Shown here one piece after another: positions 43,885 to 56,200 of a stretch of 64,000 nucleotides of DNA. The position numbers and the translations under genes are program-made. This stretch comes from Synaphobranchus kaupii (taxonomy: Eukaryota > Chordata > Actinopteri > Anguilliformes > Synaphobranchidae). How positions within the stretch are numbered: position 1 is the first letter of the stretch; every line of letters starts with the position of its first letter. The notes under the pieces were generated by a model. It saw nothing but the letters and a program-made list of their open reading frames with translations. It had not been told where the DNA came from and made no database searches. The DNA is taken from NCBI GenBank assembly GCA_029718625.1, contig CM056376.1, positions 115,382,763 through 115,446,762 on the forward strand, read 5' to 3'.

Positions 43885-44828
43885 TTTTCACACTAAAACA
43901 TTACATAGCATACATGATTCAGCTACTCATAATGTCATTGTTCATGATTTATTCAAATTACATGACAGCAGGTGGTCCCTTTGAACCCTGACAAAGAACT
44001 TATTGAATTGATGCCATTCAATGTCTTTAACAAGATAAATTGAGTTTGTATGAATGAATAACTAATAGGCCTACATATAGGGACATTGGGATACTGGGAG
44101 TCATTATGTGTTTTGAGGGAACAATGTCAAGAAAGATGACATTTTCCTTGCCAGTTATGGTAATGTATAAGAAAATCTCTGATTGCACCCTCGGCAAGCT
44201 CATATTATCCACAATTCACATACAACGTCCTGTTCAGTGATAATCACGTTAATGTTTATCGCGGTATTTTACGTTAAAAGCGCAATACAGAATGGAAAAG
44301 ACGATGTATAGGCTAATAAATACAGGTTAATCAAGTAGTAGTTCAAGTAGTAACAATCAAACAATTGAATGTATCAATAACCAAGATGAATAGGTAAATA
44401 ACTTGTGCAGCATTTTACTATATCCACATTTGTGCTGACGCAAAATGCGTTAATAGCCTATGTCATGCGAAGTGATCAATGAACAGCACATATTTGGGTA
44501 AATTCGTTTTTCTTGCTTGAAAGCATGCATTGCGCTCAACCTATTTTTATACAGTCTATGCGCTCAACGCTGGCTAATTTAAGAGATTTTCCTCTTTTTG
44601 ACTGGTGTGGGTGGGTCTGAATCTATTTTTATACAGTCTATGGTCTGAATCCCTGCTATCGCTTTTCCACACTCCGTAACAGTAGGTGGCAGTATACACC
44701 TGACAGTTGGTATAGAAAACCCAGAGAAGAAGTGAAACGTCCACCAATAAGTGCAAGGGGCGCACTGGGAACATATTTTTACTTTATTTTATTAATTCAA
44801 CCAGCCAACTAAATGCAAATACACAGAA
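43885..44828. other. Gene-free stretch leading into the zinc-finger gene
   Basis: Two copies of (A/T)CTATTTTTATACAGTCTATG lie at 44,541-44,560 and 44,622-44,641. From about 44,680 the sequence GTAGGTGGCAGTATACACCT and AACCCAGAGAAGAAGTGAAA resembles a short repeat often found just upstream of fish transcription units. No clear TATA box was chosen. Confidence 0.4.
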
Positions 44829-47800
44829 ATGGAAGAAAACTCGTACATGTTTACGTTTCAAGTACAACTGGACTCGTGCATGGACTCTCTTCTGAAACGA
44901 ACCACAGCTGAGATAACTGCTCTCGTGAAAGACAAATTTGCTCAAACTCAGAATAATGTTGTTTCTAATGAAACTGACAAATGTCTCGTAACGGCTAACC
45001 GTAATAATCCAGAAAGACAATCAGAGAAGTCTAAAGCAGAAAAAACACCGGTCATATTTGGAGAACCCGAAACCGACGAAAGGCAGACGGATACGGAGAT
45101 TTTATTGGAATTTCAAACACAGCTGACCTCTTGCATGGACTGTCTCCTAAAACAGGCCATGGTTGAGATTATCGCTTGGGTAAAGGACACTGTTGTCCAG
45201 TTTCACAGCAAAATCGCTGCAAAGGAAACTGAGATCCAACACTTGGCTGAACAGCTACACGTTTTGGAAACACAGACGCAAGTTACTCTGAAAGCCGTCG
45301 GCTTTGGCTCATCCGAGGACCAGCCTAGCGTATCACCGGTGGTGTTTGAAGAGATCGAACGAATTCATAGTGATGCAGGTGACGTGATGAATCGATTTAT
45401 GCTACCGTTAGACATACTGATAACAATACACTTAGCTACCAAGATACAAGTGAACGATTATTGAAGATTCAGTAAAACGTTGAGTATTGTAGCTAGGATA
45501 ACTAGGAATGTAGAAGAGAATATTATGTGGGGATTCTACTTTTCTGTACCCTGTGTTTCAGTGGATCTACCATGTTGGCACTTATGGCAGTTTAGTTGTG
45601 AATGTTGCAGGCTTAGCATTTAGTAGTTATGATCGACTACCTAACTTGGGTGTTGGTTTACAAAGATTCCAAATAAGGGGTGTTATTTTGCGGGCGCAGC
45701 TAAATTATTTGCACATGTTATCATTTCACACTTTGCGGGTGGTCAACTAAGGGTGGATTAGTGGTGTGTCGTTCCTGAACGATTCGTTACTTTTGAACGA
45801 ATCCGTTTGGTGAACGAAAGGAACTGACTCCCTACCGTGTCCGGATTCGTTCCTTTGGTTCCGCTCTCAATTGCGAGCTTCCCATTCGCTGAAGTTGCAG
45901 CTACTCCTATTTAACAAGCCATTAGCCAATGGCAGCATTGAGCGGGGCATGCTCTCCGAGCCCCTCCCGTCTGTGTGTGACCGAGACTGGTCGAGAACGA
46001 GAGGAACGAATCCGTGAAGGAACTTAAGGAACCATACATGCTGTCGTGTCCTGACGTTCACTGGGTCCGGATTCTCCCGAGTTTGGCACAATACGCAGTC
46101 GCTGCAGCTCCGAGCTTCCCCCCCTAATCTTCGTATTGCACTGAACACTTGCCTGAGTATAATTAAAAGCATTTAGCTTTCAAAGTAAGCGCCCCACTAC
46201 ATCTGAGAAACGCTATAGCTCTTTGCTTGAAGTAAATAAAACGTGAACGAAAGAGTAGCCTACATTTTCAGTAGGATGCATTTCCTAACGGAGACATCAC
46301 ATTTTTTTTAAGACCGAGTCGCAAATTAGGTCATGGCTCCGAATCGCCCTATATAGGTTACTGTAGCCTAAACAACTCGAACAATGAAACCACAGAAAAT
46401 AAGCTAAAAAGCATTATTGTTATGCTCAGGCACGTGAGCATAAAATGACGCTGACGCTTGATTGAGCAAGGACGTTTGCCAAATACATGTTGCCTTGTTT
46501 CCCGCATCCTCGTATCTGGTTCTTGCATCTTTTCCTCGGGTCCTCTGTTGGGCGGAGCTAAGGAGCTAGGAAAGGATGCAAGGAGTAAAAATAAGCGATT
46601 GGAATGAACCCTTAGTCATTACGCAAATTAACGTTACTCCACACTCCAGCCGGAAAGTCATATTTAGAGATTTTGCGTGTTTGGAATAACCTCGCGAGCT
46701 GAGCCTTTCCTCCAAAAAGCGGAACCTGGGGTTCATTCCAATCGCTTATTTTAACTCCTTGCATCCTTTAATCGCTCCTTAGCTCCGCCCAATGGAGGAC
46801 GCAAGGAAAGGATGCAAGGATCAGATACGAGGATGGAGGAAACCAGGCAACATGTATTAGGAAAATGGAATGTCCTTGCTCAATCAAGCGTCATCGTCAT
46901 ATTATGCTCACGTGCTTAACTATAATTCTTTTTCTCATGAAAAAATAGGTTAAAAGGCATTATAATTAAGCAAGTGAGCATAATATGACGCTGACGCTTC
47001 ATTGAGATTGCCTAACGCATGTTGCCTTGTTTCCTCTATCCTCGTATCTGCTCCTTGCATCCTTTCCTCGTGTCCTCCATTTGGCGGAGCTAAGGAGCGA
47101 GGAAAGGACACGGGGAGAGGATGCAAGGAGTAAAAATAAGAGATTGGAATGCACCCTAGTTCTGTGGGATGGATAAAATAAGCGATTGGAATCCACCCCT
47201 GGCAAACAATCGCTCGAAAAACGGAGATACTTTGCAACAGCTTGGGGGCAGTGTTCTTTGGTCAGCTGCCTCAATCGACCAATTGTAGGAAAGCAGGTGT
47301 TCGGCAATAGGAAAGTGTTCCACTTTCGACTCACGTCTCTTTCGGCACCCCCCTCATCTTATAGGAGGACAACTTTATTTATGCCCAATAAGACCAAATC
47401 ATTATCTAATCTTAATAATACAACTATTTCGCGAAACAACGTAGGGATGCCCAATTTTTCAAATTCATTCAGGCTAACCCGCAAAAATGAAACATTGAAG
47501 TATTTTTCAATTTTAGTGCACGCAATCCTCTTTCCACCTCGTTAGTTGATCATCTCAGACGATTTCTTTTGTACACGCAAACCTTTAGTAAATCGACCCC
47601 TTAATGCTAGAATCTCTTTGTCTTTTGCTGAACATTTGACTTGGACATGCATGAGAATAAAAGATGCATAACGTTAATTGCAACAAAGCAAAGGGGAAAA
47701 TGAAATTGAGAATCGGAAAATATGTTTACTGTTGCATCTCTCTCGCTCTCTCTCTCTCTCTCAGTGGGACTGGAGCAAGATAAGGGTTCTGCCTTGGTTC

Positions 47801-49779
47801 GGAATGTTCCGGAAGCAGCTTGTTTTGTGGAGGCGGAGCCGGCTGTGGATTACGAGCTCACAGTGGAAACCACGGCCATGGATGAGGGGAATCTCTCAGA
47901 TGGCCCCCAGGGCGGGCTCCAGGACGAAAAGGAGGAGGTGGTGCTGGAAGTCTCCAACACCTATGCTGGGGCCTGGGGGGCCGAGGAAAGTGGCGGGAGC
48001 CCCCCTTCGGTGAGCGCGATCCCCGCGGATGCTGCCACGCCTCTCCTGCATGCTCTGGAGCCGGGTGCGGCCCCCCACAGCTGCAGCCGGTGCTGGAAGA
48101 GCTTCAGCAAAGAGTGGGTCCTACACAGGCACATGCGCAAGCATGGTGAGGGGGGGGCTGGCAGGGCCGGCGGCCATGACTGCCCCCACTGTGGGCGGGG
48201 CTTCAAGCACCGCAAAGGCCTGGCGTCACACCTGCGCAGCCACAGCGACGAGAAGCCGTACTCCTGCGACGTCTGCGGTCAGCGCTTCACCCGCCCGGAG
48301 TCCGCCAAGAAACACCAGCGGCTGCACAGCGGGGTAAAGCCGTACACCTGCCCTCAGTGCCCCAAACGCTTCTTCCGCTCCGACGGTCTAAAGAGCCACC
48401 TGCGCACCCACGAAGGCCGAAAGAGGCCCGCCACTGCCGCACAGTCCCGCCCCAAACTCTGCATGTGCTCTCACTGCGGAAAGGCCTACGCCAACGCCAC
48501 CCAGGTGGCCAATCATGAGCGTACACACACGGGCGAGAGGCCTTACGAGTGCGGCCAGTGCCACAAGCGCTTCCGCCACTCGGGGGCGCTAAGCGTCCAC
48601 CGCATCACCCACCAGCGCGAGCGGCCGCACACCTGCCCCACATGCCCCAAAAGCTTCCGCTGCGCCAAGCACCTGAAGCGCCACCTGCTGACGCACTCGG
48701 AGGTGCGACCCTTCGCCTGCGACCAGTGCCCGCTGTCCTTCCGCACCGCCAACGAGCTGAAGGCCCACAAGCTGCGGCACGGCCTGCAGCGCACGCACGG
48801 CTGCCCCGACTGCGGCAAGAGCTTCAAGACCGAGTACGAGGTGAAGCTGCACCGCCGGGCGCACAATGGGGAGCGGCCATACCCCTGTCCCAACTGCGAG
48901 CGCACGTTCCGCCGCCTGCATCACCTGACCTCGCACCGGCTCACCCACACAGGCGAGCGGCCGTATGCCTGCGACCTCTGCCCCCGCCGCTTCATCCGTG
49001 CACGTGAGATGCGTAACCACAAGCGCAAGGTGCACCTGGCCATGGAGGAGCCACTCAGGTGCGCCCCCTGCCAGGTGAGCTTTGACAGCCTGCTGCTGCT
49101 GGAGGCGCACCGCCACGCACTCCATGGTGAGACTGAGGAGAAGCTTCTGGAAGGGTTGCAGAGGTTCCCCAGGATTCTTCCCCGGAAGGCGGGGGCAGAG
49201 CAAGGGGCACAGCAGCGGGTGGGGGCAGCGGGGAACCCCGGGGCACAGAGAGGGGCAAAGGTCTTGGGTCCCGTCGTTTTCCTGCTGGCTGGGCAGGGGG
49301 TGTCTATCCCCATCTTGGCTTCGGCGACGGTTATGACCCCCATGACGACCGTTGCCAAGGTGCCCATAATGCCTGTGTCTCGGGCTCCGTCAAAGACGCT
49401 GCGAAAGGCCCCCGTGCCGGATACCACACCCGAGGCAAAGGGTGAGAGAACAGCCAACCTGAGGTCTTCGCTGAAACCACCAAGCGGCACAGAGACAAAG
49501 CCTGTGGCTAGGACTCCTCTCACGGACAGGGCTAAAGCCAGCACGCGGACCCCGCCTAAACCAGGCACTCAAACGGCAGCTGCAGCAAAGACTCTGCTCA
49601 AAACCAACACAAGGTCCTTAGCCAAGCCGCCGGCGTCAGCTACGCCCAGTACATCAGCAGCGGGGGCAGCCACGCCGCCCGAAACGCCACCGACAAGGCC
49701 AGCAGGTCTTCTGCCAAACCCCTCCCATCCCCTGGAACCCAAAGCCAAGAGAGTTCTGCAGCCAGAACAGAGACTGTGA
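44829..49779 (+). CDS. C2H2 zinc-finger protein, two exons (12 fingers)
   Basis: Exon 1 is 44,829-45,378 (ATG at 44,829; donor GCAG before GTGACG) and exon 2 is 47,765-49,779 (acceptor after a long CT run). Exon 1 ends in phase 1, and its G plus TG of exon 2 gives Val, so the joined frame is open for 854 codons. Exon 1 holds two tandem versions of a helical motif common at the N-terminus of fish zinc-finger proteins: F-Q-V-Q-L-D-S-C-M-D-S-L-L-K near residue 10 and F-Q-T-Q-L-T-S-C-M-D-C-L-L-K near residue 95, then a coiled-coil-like stretch. Exon 2 starts with acidic sequence, then 12 C2H2 fingers (48,080-49,120), several with T-G-E-R-P linkers. The C-terminal part is Pro/Thr/Lys-rich and disordered. 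It is likely a nuclear DNA-binding transcription factor. Exon 2 is very GC-rich compared with its surroundings. The protein is not matched to a named orthologue. Confidence 0.88.
45470..45755. other. Intron 1 of the zinc-finger gene, proximal part
   Basis: Non-coding, with no recognised element. The intron as a whole (45,379-47,764) carries several repeats. Confidence 0.4.
45757..46050. repeat. DNA repeat rich in GAACGATTCG / CGAATCCG motifs
   Basis: Repeated inverted motifs such as GAACGATTCGTTAC, GAACGAATCCG, GGATTCGTTCC and GAACGAATCCGTGAAGG characterise a common fish foldback/hAT-like repeat. Borders were not resolved. Confidence 0.55.
46430..46614 (-). repeat. Half copy of the foldback MITE family
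   Basis: This matches the right arm of 46,728-47,156, ending AATAAGCGATTGGAATGAACCC. Confidence 0.78.
46728..47156. mobile_element. Long-foldback MITE with about 190-bp inverted arms
   Basis: The left arm (46,728-46,930, GGGGTTCATTCCAATCGCTT ... ATTATGCTCACGTGCTTAAC) and right arm (about 46,960-47,156, ... AAATAAGAGATTGGAATGCAC) are inverted copies separated by only about 30 bp. The whole could fold into one long hairpin. Half copies lie at 38,280-38,470 and 46,430-46,614. It lies in intron 1 of the zinc-finger gene. Confidence 0.82.
47445..47605. repeat. Dispersed repeat shared with 8205-8410
   Basis: Second copy of the repeat described at 8205-8410, in the same orientation. It lies in the zinc-finger gene intron. 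Confidence 0.65.
47737..47762 (+). repeat. (CT)n run forming the polypyrimidine tract of exon 2
   Basis: A nearly pure CT repeat directly before the acceptor AG at 47,763-47,764, making a strong pyrimidine tract. Its length may vary between individuals. Confidence 0.85.
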
Positions 49780-49797
49780 AAAACGGTTCCATCACAG

Positions 49798-49956
49798 AAA
49801 TAAAGTCAGTCGGCTTCGTCCGTTTAGAGAGTGGCACTGGACCAGGCTGAATTCAGTCCCTGATCTGTATTCAGTCCCTGATCTGTATTCAGTCCCTGAT
49901 CTGTATTCAGTCCCTGATGTGGATTCAGTCTACACTTATCTTCTGATACAAATAAA
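49798..49956 (+). terminator. 3' UTR polyadenylation signals of the zinc-finger gene
   Basis: AATAAA occurs at 49,798-49,803, only about 20 bp after the stop, and again at 49,951-49,956. The second is the more likely site because it leaves a normal 3' UTR. Confidence 0.5.
49852..49935 (+). repeat. 18-bp tandem repeat (about 4 copies)
   Basis: The unit TTCAGTCCCTGATCTGTA is repeated four times with minor changes in the 3' UTR of the zinc-finger gene. Confidence 0.9.
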
Positions 49957-50507
49957 TGTAAACTTTCTCCTTTTTATCCCTCACATTGACAGTTTGGAAA
50001 ACCAGAATAACTGAACGGGGGGTAAACGGTAAAACTTTCTTTTGTTTGTAAATGTAAATCAGAGTTGCAGGTGTTGCTGGTTGAATCCAGGCCTCTGCCT
50101 TTGCCACCACACTGTCTGGTAACATTCAGTCTGGCTGAAAGGGGGCTGCTGGGTGTGCCTCAACAGGGGCATCCTGTTTTAGGGACTGTTCTAGTGCATG
50201 GCGGGGCCCCACAGTCTGGTATCCGATCCAAACCGTGTCCGTGCTGACTGCCTGATAGCCCCACAGGGTGATGCACAATTGGATGTAGTGTTGCCTGGGG
50301 AACGGAGGGTTTCGGTCAGTGTGTGCATGGTGTCTCATTACGCACCAGTGTGTGCATGGTGTCATGAAGCCTCTTTCTCCCATTAATTCAGTTCCTCATC
50401 CCTCTGCCCCACTATTTTCTGCCCCTCTCTCCTCTACTCCTTTTTGCCCCTCTCCCATCTTTGTGTTTATGATTTCTACTTTGCGTTTGATGATCCTTTA
50501 TTTAGAT

Positions 50508-50710
50508 CAGGTGGGGAACCTTATCCGAAAAGGGCCAGTGTGGGTGTAGGTTTTTGATTTGGCCCCGCACCAACACACCTGATTCAACTAATTAACTAAT
50601 TGTGGTCTTCAGTCAAGACCTTGATAAGTAGAATCAAGTGTCTTAGTGCTGGGCTAAAACAAAAACCTGCACCCACACCAGCCCTTTTTGGATGAGGTTC
50701 CCCACCCCTG
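50508..50710. mobile_element. hAT-superfamily MITE with perfect 8-bp target duplication (203 bp)
   Basis: The ends CAGGTGGGGAACCTTATCCG and CAGGGGTGGGGAACCTCATC (reverse complement of the right end) are inverted repeats extending about 50 bp. ATTTAGAT lies on both sides (50,500-50,507 and 50,711-50,718), the 8-bp duplication expected of hAT transposition. No coding inside. Confidence 0.92.
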
Positions 50711-50719
50711 ATTTAGATG

Positions 50720-51425
50720 GTACATTTCCACACAGCTCAGTTGTAGGTTCTTTTTTATGTTTTATATTTAAGCTGTTATTGAGAAAATCCTGTTGAAGTA
50801 AAAAAAATAAAAAATAAAATAAATAATAAATAAATTATTTTATATAACAACCCTAGAAAAGATCACGTGTGCTGTTTTTATTGGGTGGTAAGGTCTAAAA
50901 TTGTCCAAATGTTGGCTCAGTCAAAGGCTGAGTCTTACCTGAATATATCTGCACAAAGGCAGTGGTATTATCAGGCTGGCTTTGAAATTTGATGAATGCG
51001 TTCCTTTGATTTCACTGAAACATTCAGTCTTCCATAAATATTTTGTTGGGCTTAGGTTTTACTTATTTTTATTCCTACAAAGCTGTGCTGGTTTAAATTA
51101 AAATTTTGTTAAAACCCCTGCATGAATCAGCAAAAAAAATCTTATTTGCCATTACCCTGATCATAATCTTTACTGGCATTTAGCAACGTGAGTTACAGTG
51201 TAGTCTATACAGTACAGCTTGGAGAATGTGATTACCTGCTTTTGTGTCATTTCTACCTGAGAGGTAGACCATGCATGCACTTTGCAGAGCAGTGTAAATA
51301 CTCTACTGCCATTTTGAATTGTGTTTATTTTTCTTATCAGTGGATGCCCTCAGTTCACCCTTGGTGTGCGTGCGTGTAAATATGTATATCATGGCTGTTT
51401 GGTGATCTGTACTGAGAACGCTGAA
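50720..51425. other. Gene-free stretch
   Basis: AT-rich, with an A/T low-complexity run near 50,797-50,840. A TATAAAAGG at 51,429-51,437 could be a core promoter, but no matching first exon was identified nearby. Confidence 0.35.
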
Positions 51426-51465
51426 GGTATAAAAGGGAGGGGGGGCCCTTTGGACTGTACAGGGC

Positions 51466-51560
51466 TATGGGAGGGATAGGAAGTGATGCACAGGGTTATG
51501 GGAGGGACAGGAAGTGATGCACAGGGTTATGGGAGGGACAGGAATTTATGCACAGGGTCA
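51466..51560 (+). repeat. 31-bp minisatellite (3 copies)
   Basis: The unit beginning TATGGGAGGGACAGGAAGTG starts at 51,466, 51,497 and 51,528, an exact 31-bp period, with a decayed continuation to about 51,600. Confidence 0.9.
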
Positions 51561-51599
51561 CAGGAGACACAGGAAGCTAATGGGTGACACAGGAGTGAG

Positions 51600-52560
51600 A
51601 GGCAGACCTATTCATTCTGTCTGTTGAGCTGTGGGCTGGTGGAGCTCAGGTAGGTGGTCCAAAGGTAAAAGGCTGTTTTGTACAAGGAACAGACGGGATT
51701 CCAGCAGACACAAATGTGTTTAAGGTGGTGCGTTCTGACTGCTTCACACTTGTGGTAGAGCCGAATATTGACATCAGGAATGCTGAATACCTTGATCCGT
51801 CAGAGCTTATTAATCATTATGAAGACTGCTTTTAATGGAAGTTCAAATGTAGTGCTGGTCTACATTTTGAGCCTTCCATATAGTTATTGGCAATATTCCT
51901 TTATTTGTCAAACTACTATGCTGCCGATGGACTTGTGCATGTTTGCTTATGCTTACAGTGCAGAATGTATATAGAACACACAGGCAGGGTGCCAATATGA
52001 CCTTATGCATACAGCTGATTGAAATTCAACACAGAGACGTGTTTTACCTTTAAAATGTGAATCCTTGAAGTGTAAAAACTGTAGACTGCAAATAAACTGT
52101 TACCACGTTAGTGCCATTAACTATAGGTTAATGGTGCAATAGGCATAGGCACAAGTAGCTATGTTGTGTATTGTCCATTGTGTTCAAGAGATCTAGCAGA
52201 ACATGCGTCTCTAATCTTCTGTGTAGTTTTATAGATTTCCTGCCCTGGGGGTATGACGGTTTTTGGGGGCCTGGATGCGTTTGGTGGAGAATGGTGAATT
52301 CCATGTGTTTACTGACCTTTGACTCCCTGGGCACTGATTTACACTGCTCACACAAGAGGGCATGAAAGGAGGGGGTGGACTTTGTACCTGTACCTAATTA
52401 GTGAAAGGTAAATTTCACACTTACCAGCAGGAAGTGGTTTTAATTCATGGAATAGCTTGTGAAGTAATGTAGCAGCAAGCAATCTGGGTTTGACAGTGAT
52501 TGGTACTCATGACGTAGTAGGTGAAATGGCTAGCTCATAGCCTGCTTTCCTCGTTAAATA
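51600..52560. other. Gene-free stretch
   Basis: No coding exon or element ends recognised. Confidence 0.35.
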
Positions 52561-52564
52561 GTCC

Positions 52565-52950
52565 ACATTACATACATTTAGGCAAATACTCCAAAACAAC
52601 TTACTCAGTTTATTTTTTGCATACAATTTATACAACTTGATGCTTACTGAAATGGATCAGGGTACATGCCTTGCTTAAGGGTACAAAAGCACTGCCTCAC
52701 CTGTTTGTATCATACCTGCATTTTGAGTTCCAAGCATTTGCATCTTTACACTTTAGGCATGTAGCAGACGCTTGTATCCAGAGCGACTTACACAGCTTAC
52801 ATCCATTTATGCAGCTGGATACAGAAGCAATTTGAGGTTTGGTACCTTGCTCAAGTGTACAATGGCAGTGTTCTATGTGGGACTCAAACCTTGATGTTCA
52901 TGTTTAATCCACCAAGCCCAGTTCCCTAACCGTTGCACTACACTGCCGAT
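52565..52950 (-). repeat. Two diverged tRNA-SINE copies in tandem
   Basis: 52,565-52,730 and 52,745-52,950 both run, on the minus strand, from a tRNA-like head (GTAGTGCAACGGTTAGGGAA in the second) to the L2-type tail (TAAGTCGCTCTGGATACAAG in the second). The first copy is strongly eroded. Confidence 0.7.
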
Positions 52951-53283
52951 CTTCTGTCCATGTGTCTCCTCTCAGGCTGCATGTGCTGTGTCCGTGTGAC
53001 CGCAGAGTCAACCCTAAAGAGCTGCCTTCTTCACCCTCGGAGCGGATCCTGAACGTGGGTGCAAGTGTGCTGGAGAGGTCAACAGCAGCACAAACATATG
53101 AGCTAATAAAGCAAGCTTTCAGAGTCCATTGCTGTGGGCCTGATGGGTTCCACTTCCTGTGCAGCGGACAAAGGCAGGAAGTGAAGCCGGGGGTGGGGCG
53201 GGGCAGGGGGTCGAGGAAAGGGTGGAAGCAGAAGAGAACAGGGGACCTGAGACCCTCAAGAGTTCTCTGAAATAAACCCGACC

Positions 53284-56200
53284 ATGTTTGGGCGAAAGAG
53301 GAGACTCGTGGAGAAGGAGCCAGGCAGAATCTCACCCTTCTTAATCAGTGAGTTTGGCTTTATCCTTCAATGTGGCACATTTTCCTTCACGCACAGTCGG
53401 CACGCTGCTCTTGAGGTGCTTGGGCCTACACGCTGGAGTGATTAGTGGAACTGTCAGCAACTTGAACTTTATCTTCCTGCAATGTTGTTCATTTATGCAC
53501 TAAACACACCCTCAGATTATTCACACCCTCGATAAAGATTAGTGATTAAGGCTGTATAAATTATTTGCTCAAAAAAAAAAAGAAAATAATTTTATAATAA
53601 TACTGTTGTACTCGGAGGGAAATATTTTGTGAATAATAACAACAGCATGGGTATTCTGGGTATTTTTGTAAACCCGTTCCAGTGGTTTAAAACTTCTTCA
53701 TTGACCGAAGAGTGGAAAGTGGTATCTATATATATGTTTTTGTAGCTATTTCATGACTTTTGAAGGTCAACAACCTTTCTTCAATAACTTGAATGCTTTA
53801 TCAAAACCGTAAATACAAGCATATGACACGTCGTTAACTTGTAGGAAAGTGAAAACAAGTTTGATCAAGTTTATCCAGAACTAATGCAATTATAGCCTAG
53901 CTAAAATACAAAAAATGCAAAGCATGCCAATGGCATATTATAATCATGAGAATTATCAGATAAATGTCAAATAAATATGCAAACATTTAAGTACATTCGG
54001 GAGCACACTTTTCATGAAGTACACAAACATTTTGGTCGCATAAATATGACGTAAAGCTTCGTTTTAAAAAAATGAGGTGCAGCTTCGCTGACGTTTTCCT
54101 TCAAATACAACAAAAACAACACGTGACATGGCAGTGCAAGGGTGGGTGCAGAGTTGTCAGATCTTGCAAGACTTTCCAGCCAAATGGCCACTCAAAACTA
54201 GCCCAAAATATATTTTTAACCGAAATCAACGTATTTTAAATAGAAATCATCATATTTTAACTTTTTAAAATAAGTGCGTGCTTTGCGACTTTTCATTTTC
54301 ACCCGTGACTGCACTTTGAAAGTATCCCAATGTAGCTGTAAAATCGCGGATGTCTTATGACCTGCTTACGACATTCCACAGTACTGTTGGAAAATAGTAT
54401 GGCAGATATTTTTGACGGACTGCACGTCGCGTGCTCAGTGCACATAAAACAGCACACTTATGCCAGTGCACTGCACACAGGAGACAGGCCGCAGGAGACA
54501 GGGCGCAGTAGATAGGGCTCTGATTCGGACACAGCCCTTCTTTATTTATACATGAGGCCGACGGAACATTTCCGGAACATTCACGGGTTAAGACTGAGAT
54601 GAACCTAAAAGGTAGCTTGCTAATGCAGATTTATTTTTGTAGGATTTTAAGAAAAGCATTTTTAGAGGTGTAAATAATTGTGACATATGTTTTTGAAAAA
54701 TAATATCATTAAATTGTTTTCATGGAGCAAATTTGTTCTGGATTAAAAGTATAATTTACAAAGGTGTGAATAATTGGAGGGCATTGTATATAAAAATGTT
54801 GGCCATGTATCATCCCATCCAATGACACCGTTACATTTATGCATTTAGAAGCTGCTTTTATCCAGAACAATTTACACAGCTTACATTCTTTTGGATACAA
54901 TCTGTGTATGTAGCTCAATATTTATTGCAGCCATTGAGAGCTGGTGCTCGTTTCGATTCCTGTCAGTCATTCTGGCTTCATTTTCAAAACAGCTGTATGT
55001 ATACACCAGTGCTGGGCACTCTTGTATGAGACCACATTATAATGCTTTTACAAGATTCAATCTACAGCTTTAGATTTCAGATCAAGTAACTGGGCTGAGT
55101 ATAATTTGACATGCTTATCTCTGTGTAACAGATACTCTGAAACAGCTTCAGGTCTTAAGAACAGGGGGTGGTGTTTTCCCTCTGGTGCAGGAAAGAAGCA
55201 AACGGGGGTGTGTGAGGCGTACCACCTGTCCCAGCTGAGGATAGTCCTGCTGGGGGAGAGTAGGGCGGGGAAGAGCTCTGCGGGGAACACCATCCTGGGC
55301 CGGGATGCCTTCCAGGTTGGGGGCGGGACGGGGCGGAGCCTGCGGGGGAAGGGGGAGGTGGAGGGGCGGGAGGTGAGTGTGGTGGACACCCCAGGGTGGG
55401 GGGGCTCTGTGGGGGAGATCGCGGAGGCTGTGCAGCGAGAGCTTCAGCGCAGCCTCTCCCTCTGCCCCTCGGGGCCCCACGCCTTCCTGCTCGCGGTGCC
55501 GGTGGCCTGGAGCCTGTTCACTGAGCCACAGCGACGTGCGGCCCAGGAACACCTGGCACTTTTCGGGGAGGGGGTGTGGAGGCACACCATCCTGCTCTTC
55601 ACCAAGGGGGACAGGCTGGGCGAGGCCTCCGTCCAGCAGCAGGTGGAGAGGAGGGGGCGGGACCTCCAGCAGCTGGCAGAGGTGTGCAGAGGAGGGTGTC
55701 ACGCCCTCTCCAGCAAGGCCACGCCCACCAGGGCCAGGCAGGTGACCGAGCTGCTGGAGAAGATTGAGAGAATGGTGGTGGCCAACGATGGCTGGCACTA
55801 CAAACCCGAAATGCTCCCCCCAGCAGAGTGGGAGTGGGAGGGGGTGGGGGTGCTGCAGAGGAGGACCAACGAGGCAGAGGGGTCCCTCAGACACCAGTTG
55901 GAGGAGAAGGAGAGGGAGGTGGAGGAGGTGAGGAGGAGGTACAAGCAGAAAACCAAGGTGCAAGAGGAGGAGTGGAGAAAAAGGGAAGAGGAGTTAAAAC
56001 TGATCTTTGAGGAGCAGCAGAAGAAAAGGGAAGAGCAGTTAAAACTGATCTTTGAGGAGCAGCAGAAGAACAGGGAAGAGCAGTTAAAACTGATCTTTGA
56101 GGAGCAGCAGAAGAAAAGGGAAAAGGAGTTTAAACTGATCTTTGAGGAGCAGCAGAAGAAAAGGGAAGATGAGTTAAAACTGATTTTTGAGGAGCAGCAG

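Noticed and set aside
47896..49572. Long minus-strand and alternative-frame open frames across the zinc-finger exon
   Set aside because: GC-rich coding sequence commonly keeps antisense frames open. The C2H2 frame explains the region fully.
52904..53335. A 143-residue minus-strand frame and a 102-residue plus-strand frame
   Set aside because: They overlap the 5' UTR and first exon proposed for the GIMAP gene and a SINE. Neither shows family resemblance.
55148..55963. A 271-residue minus-strand frame opposite the GIMAP GTPase domain
   Set aside because: Its Leu/Pro/His-rich composition is an antisense artefact. The sense frame has all G motifs.
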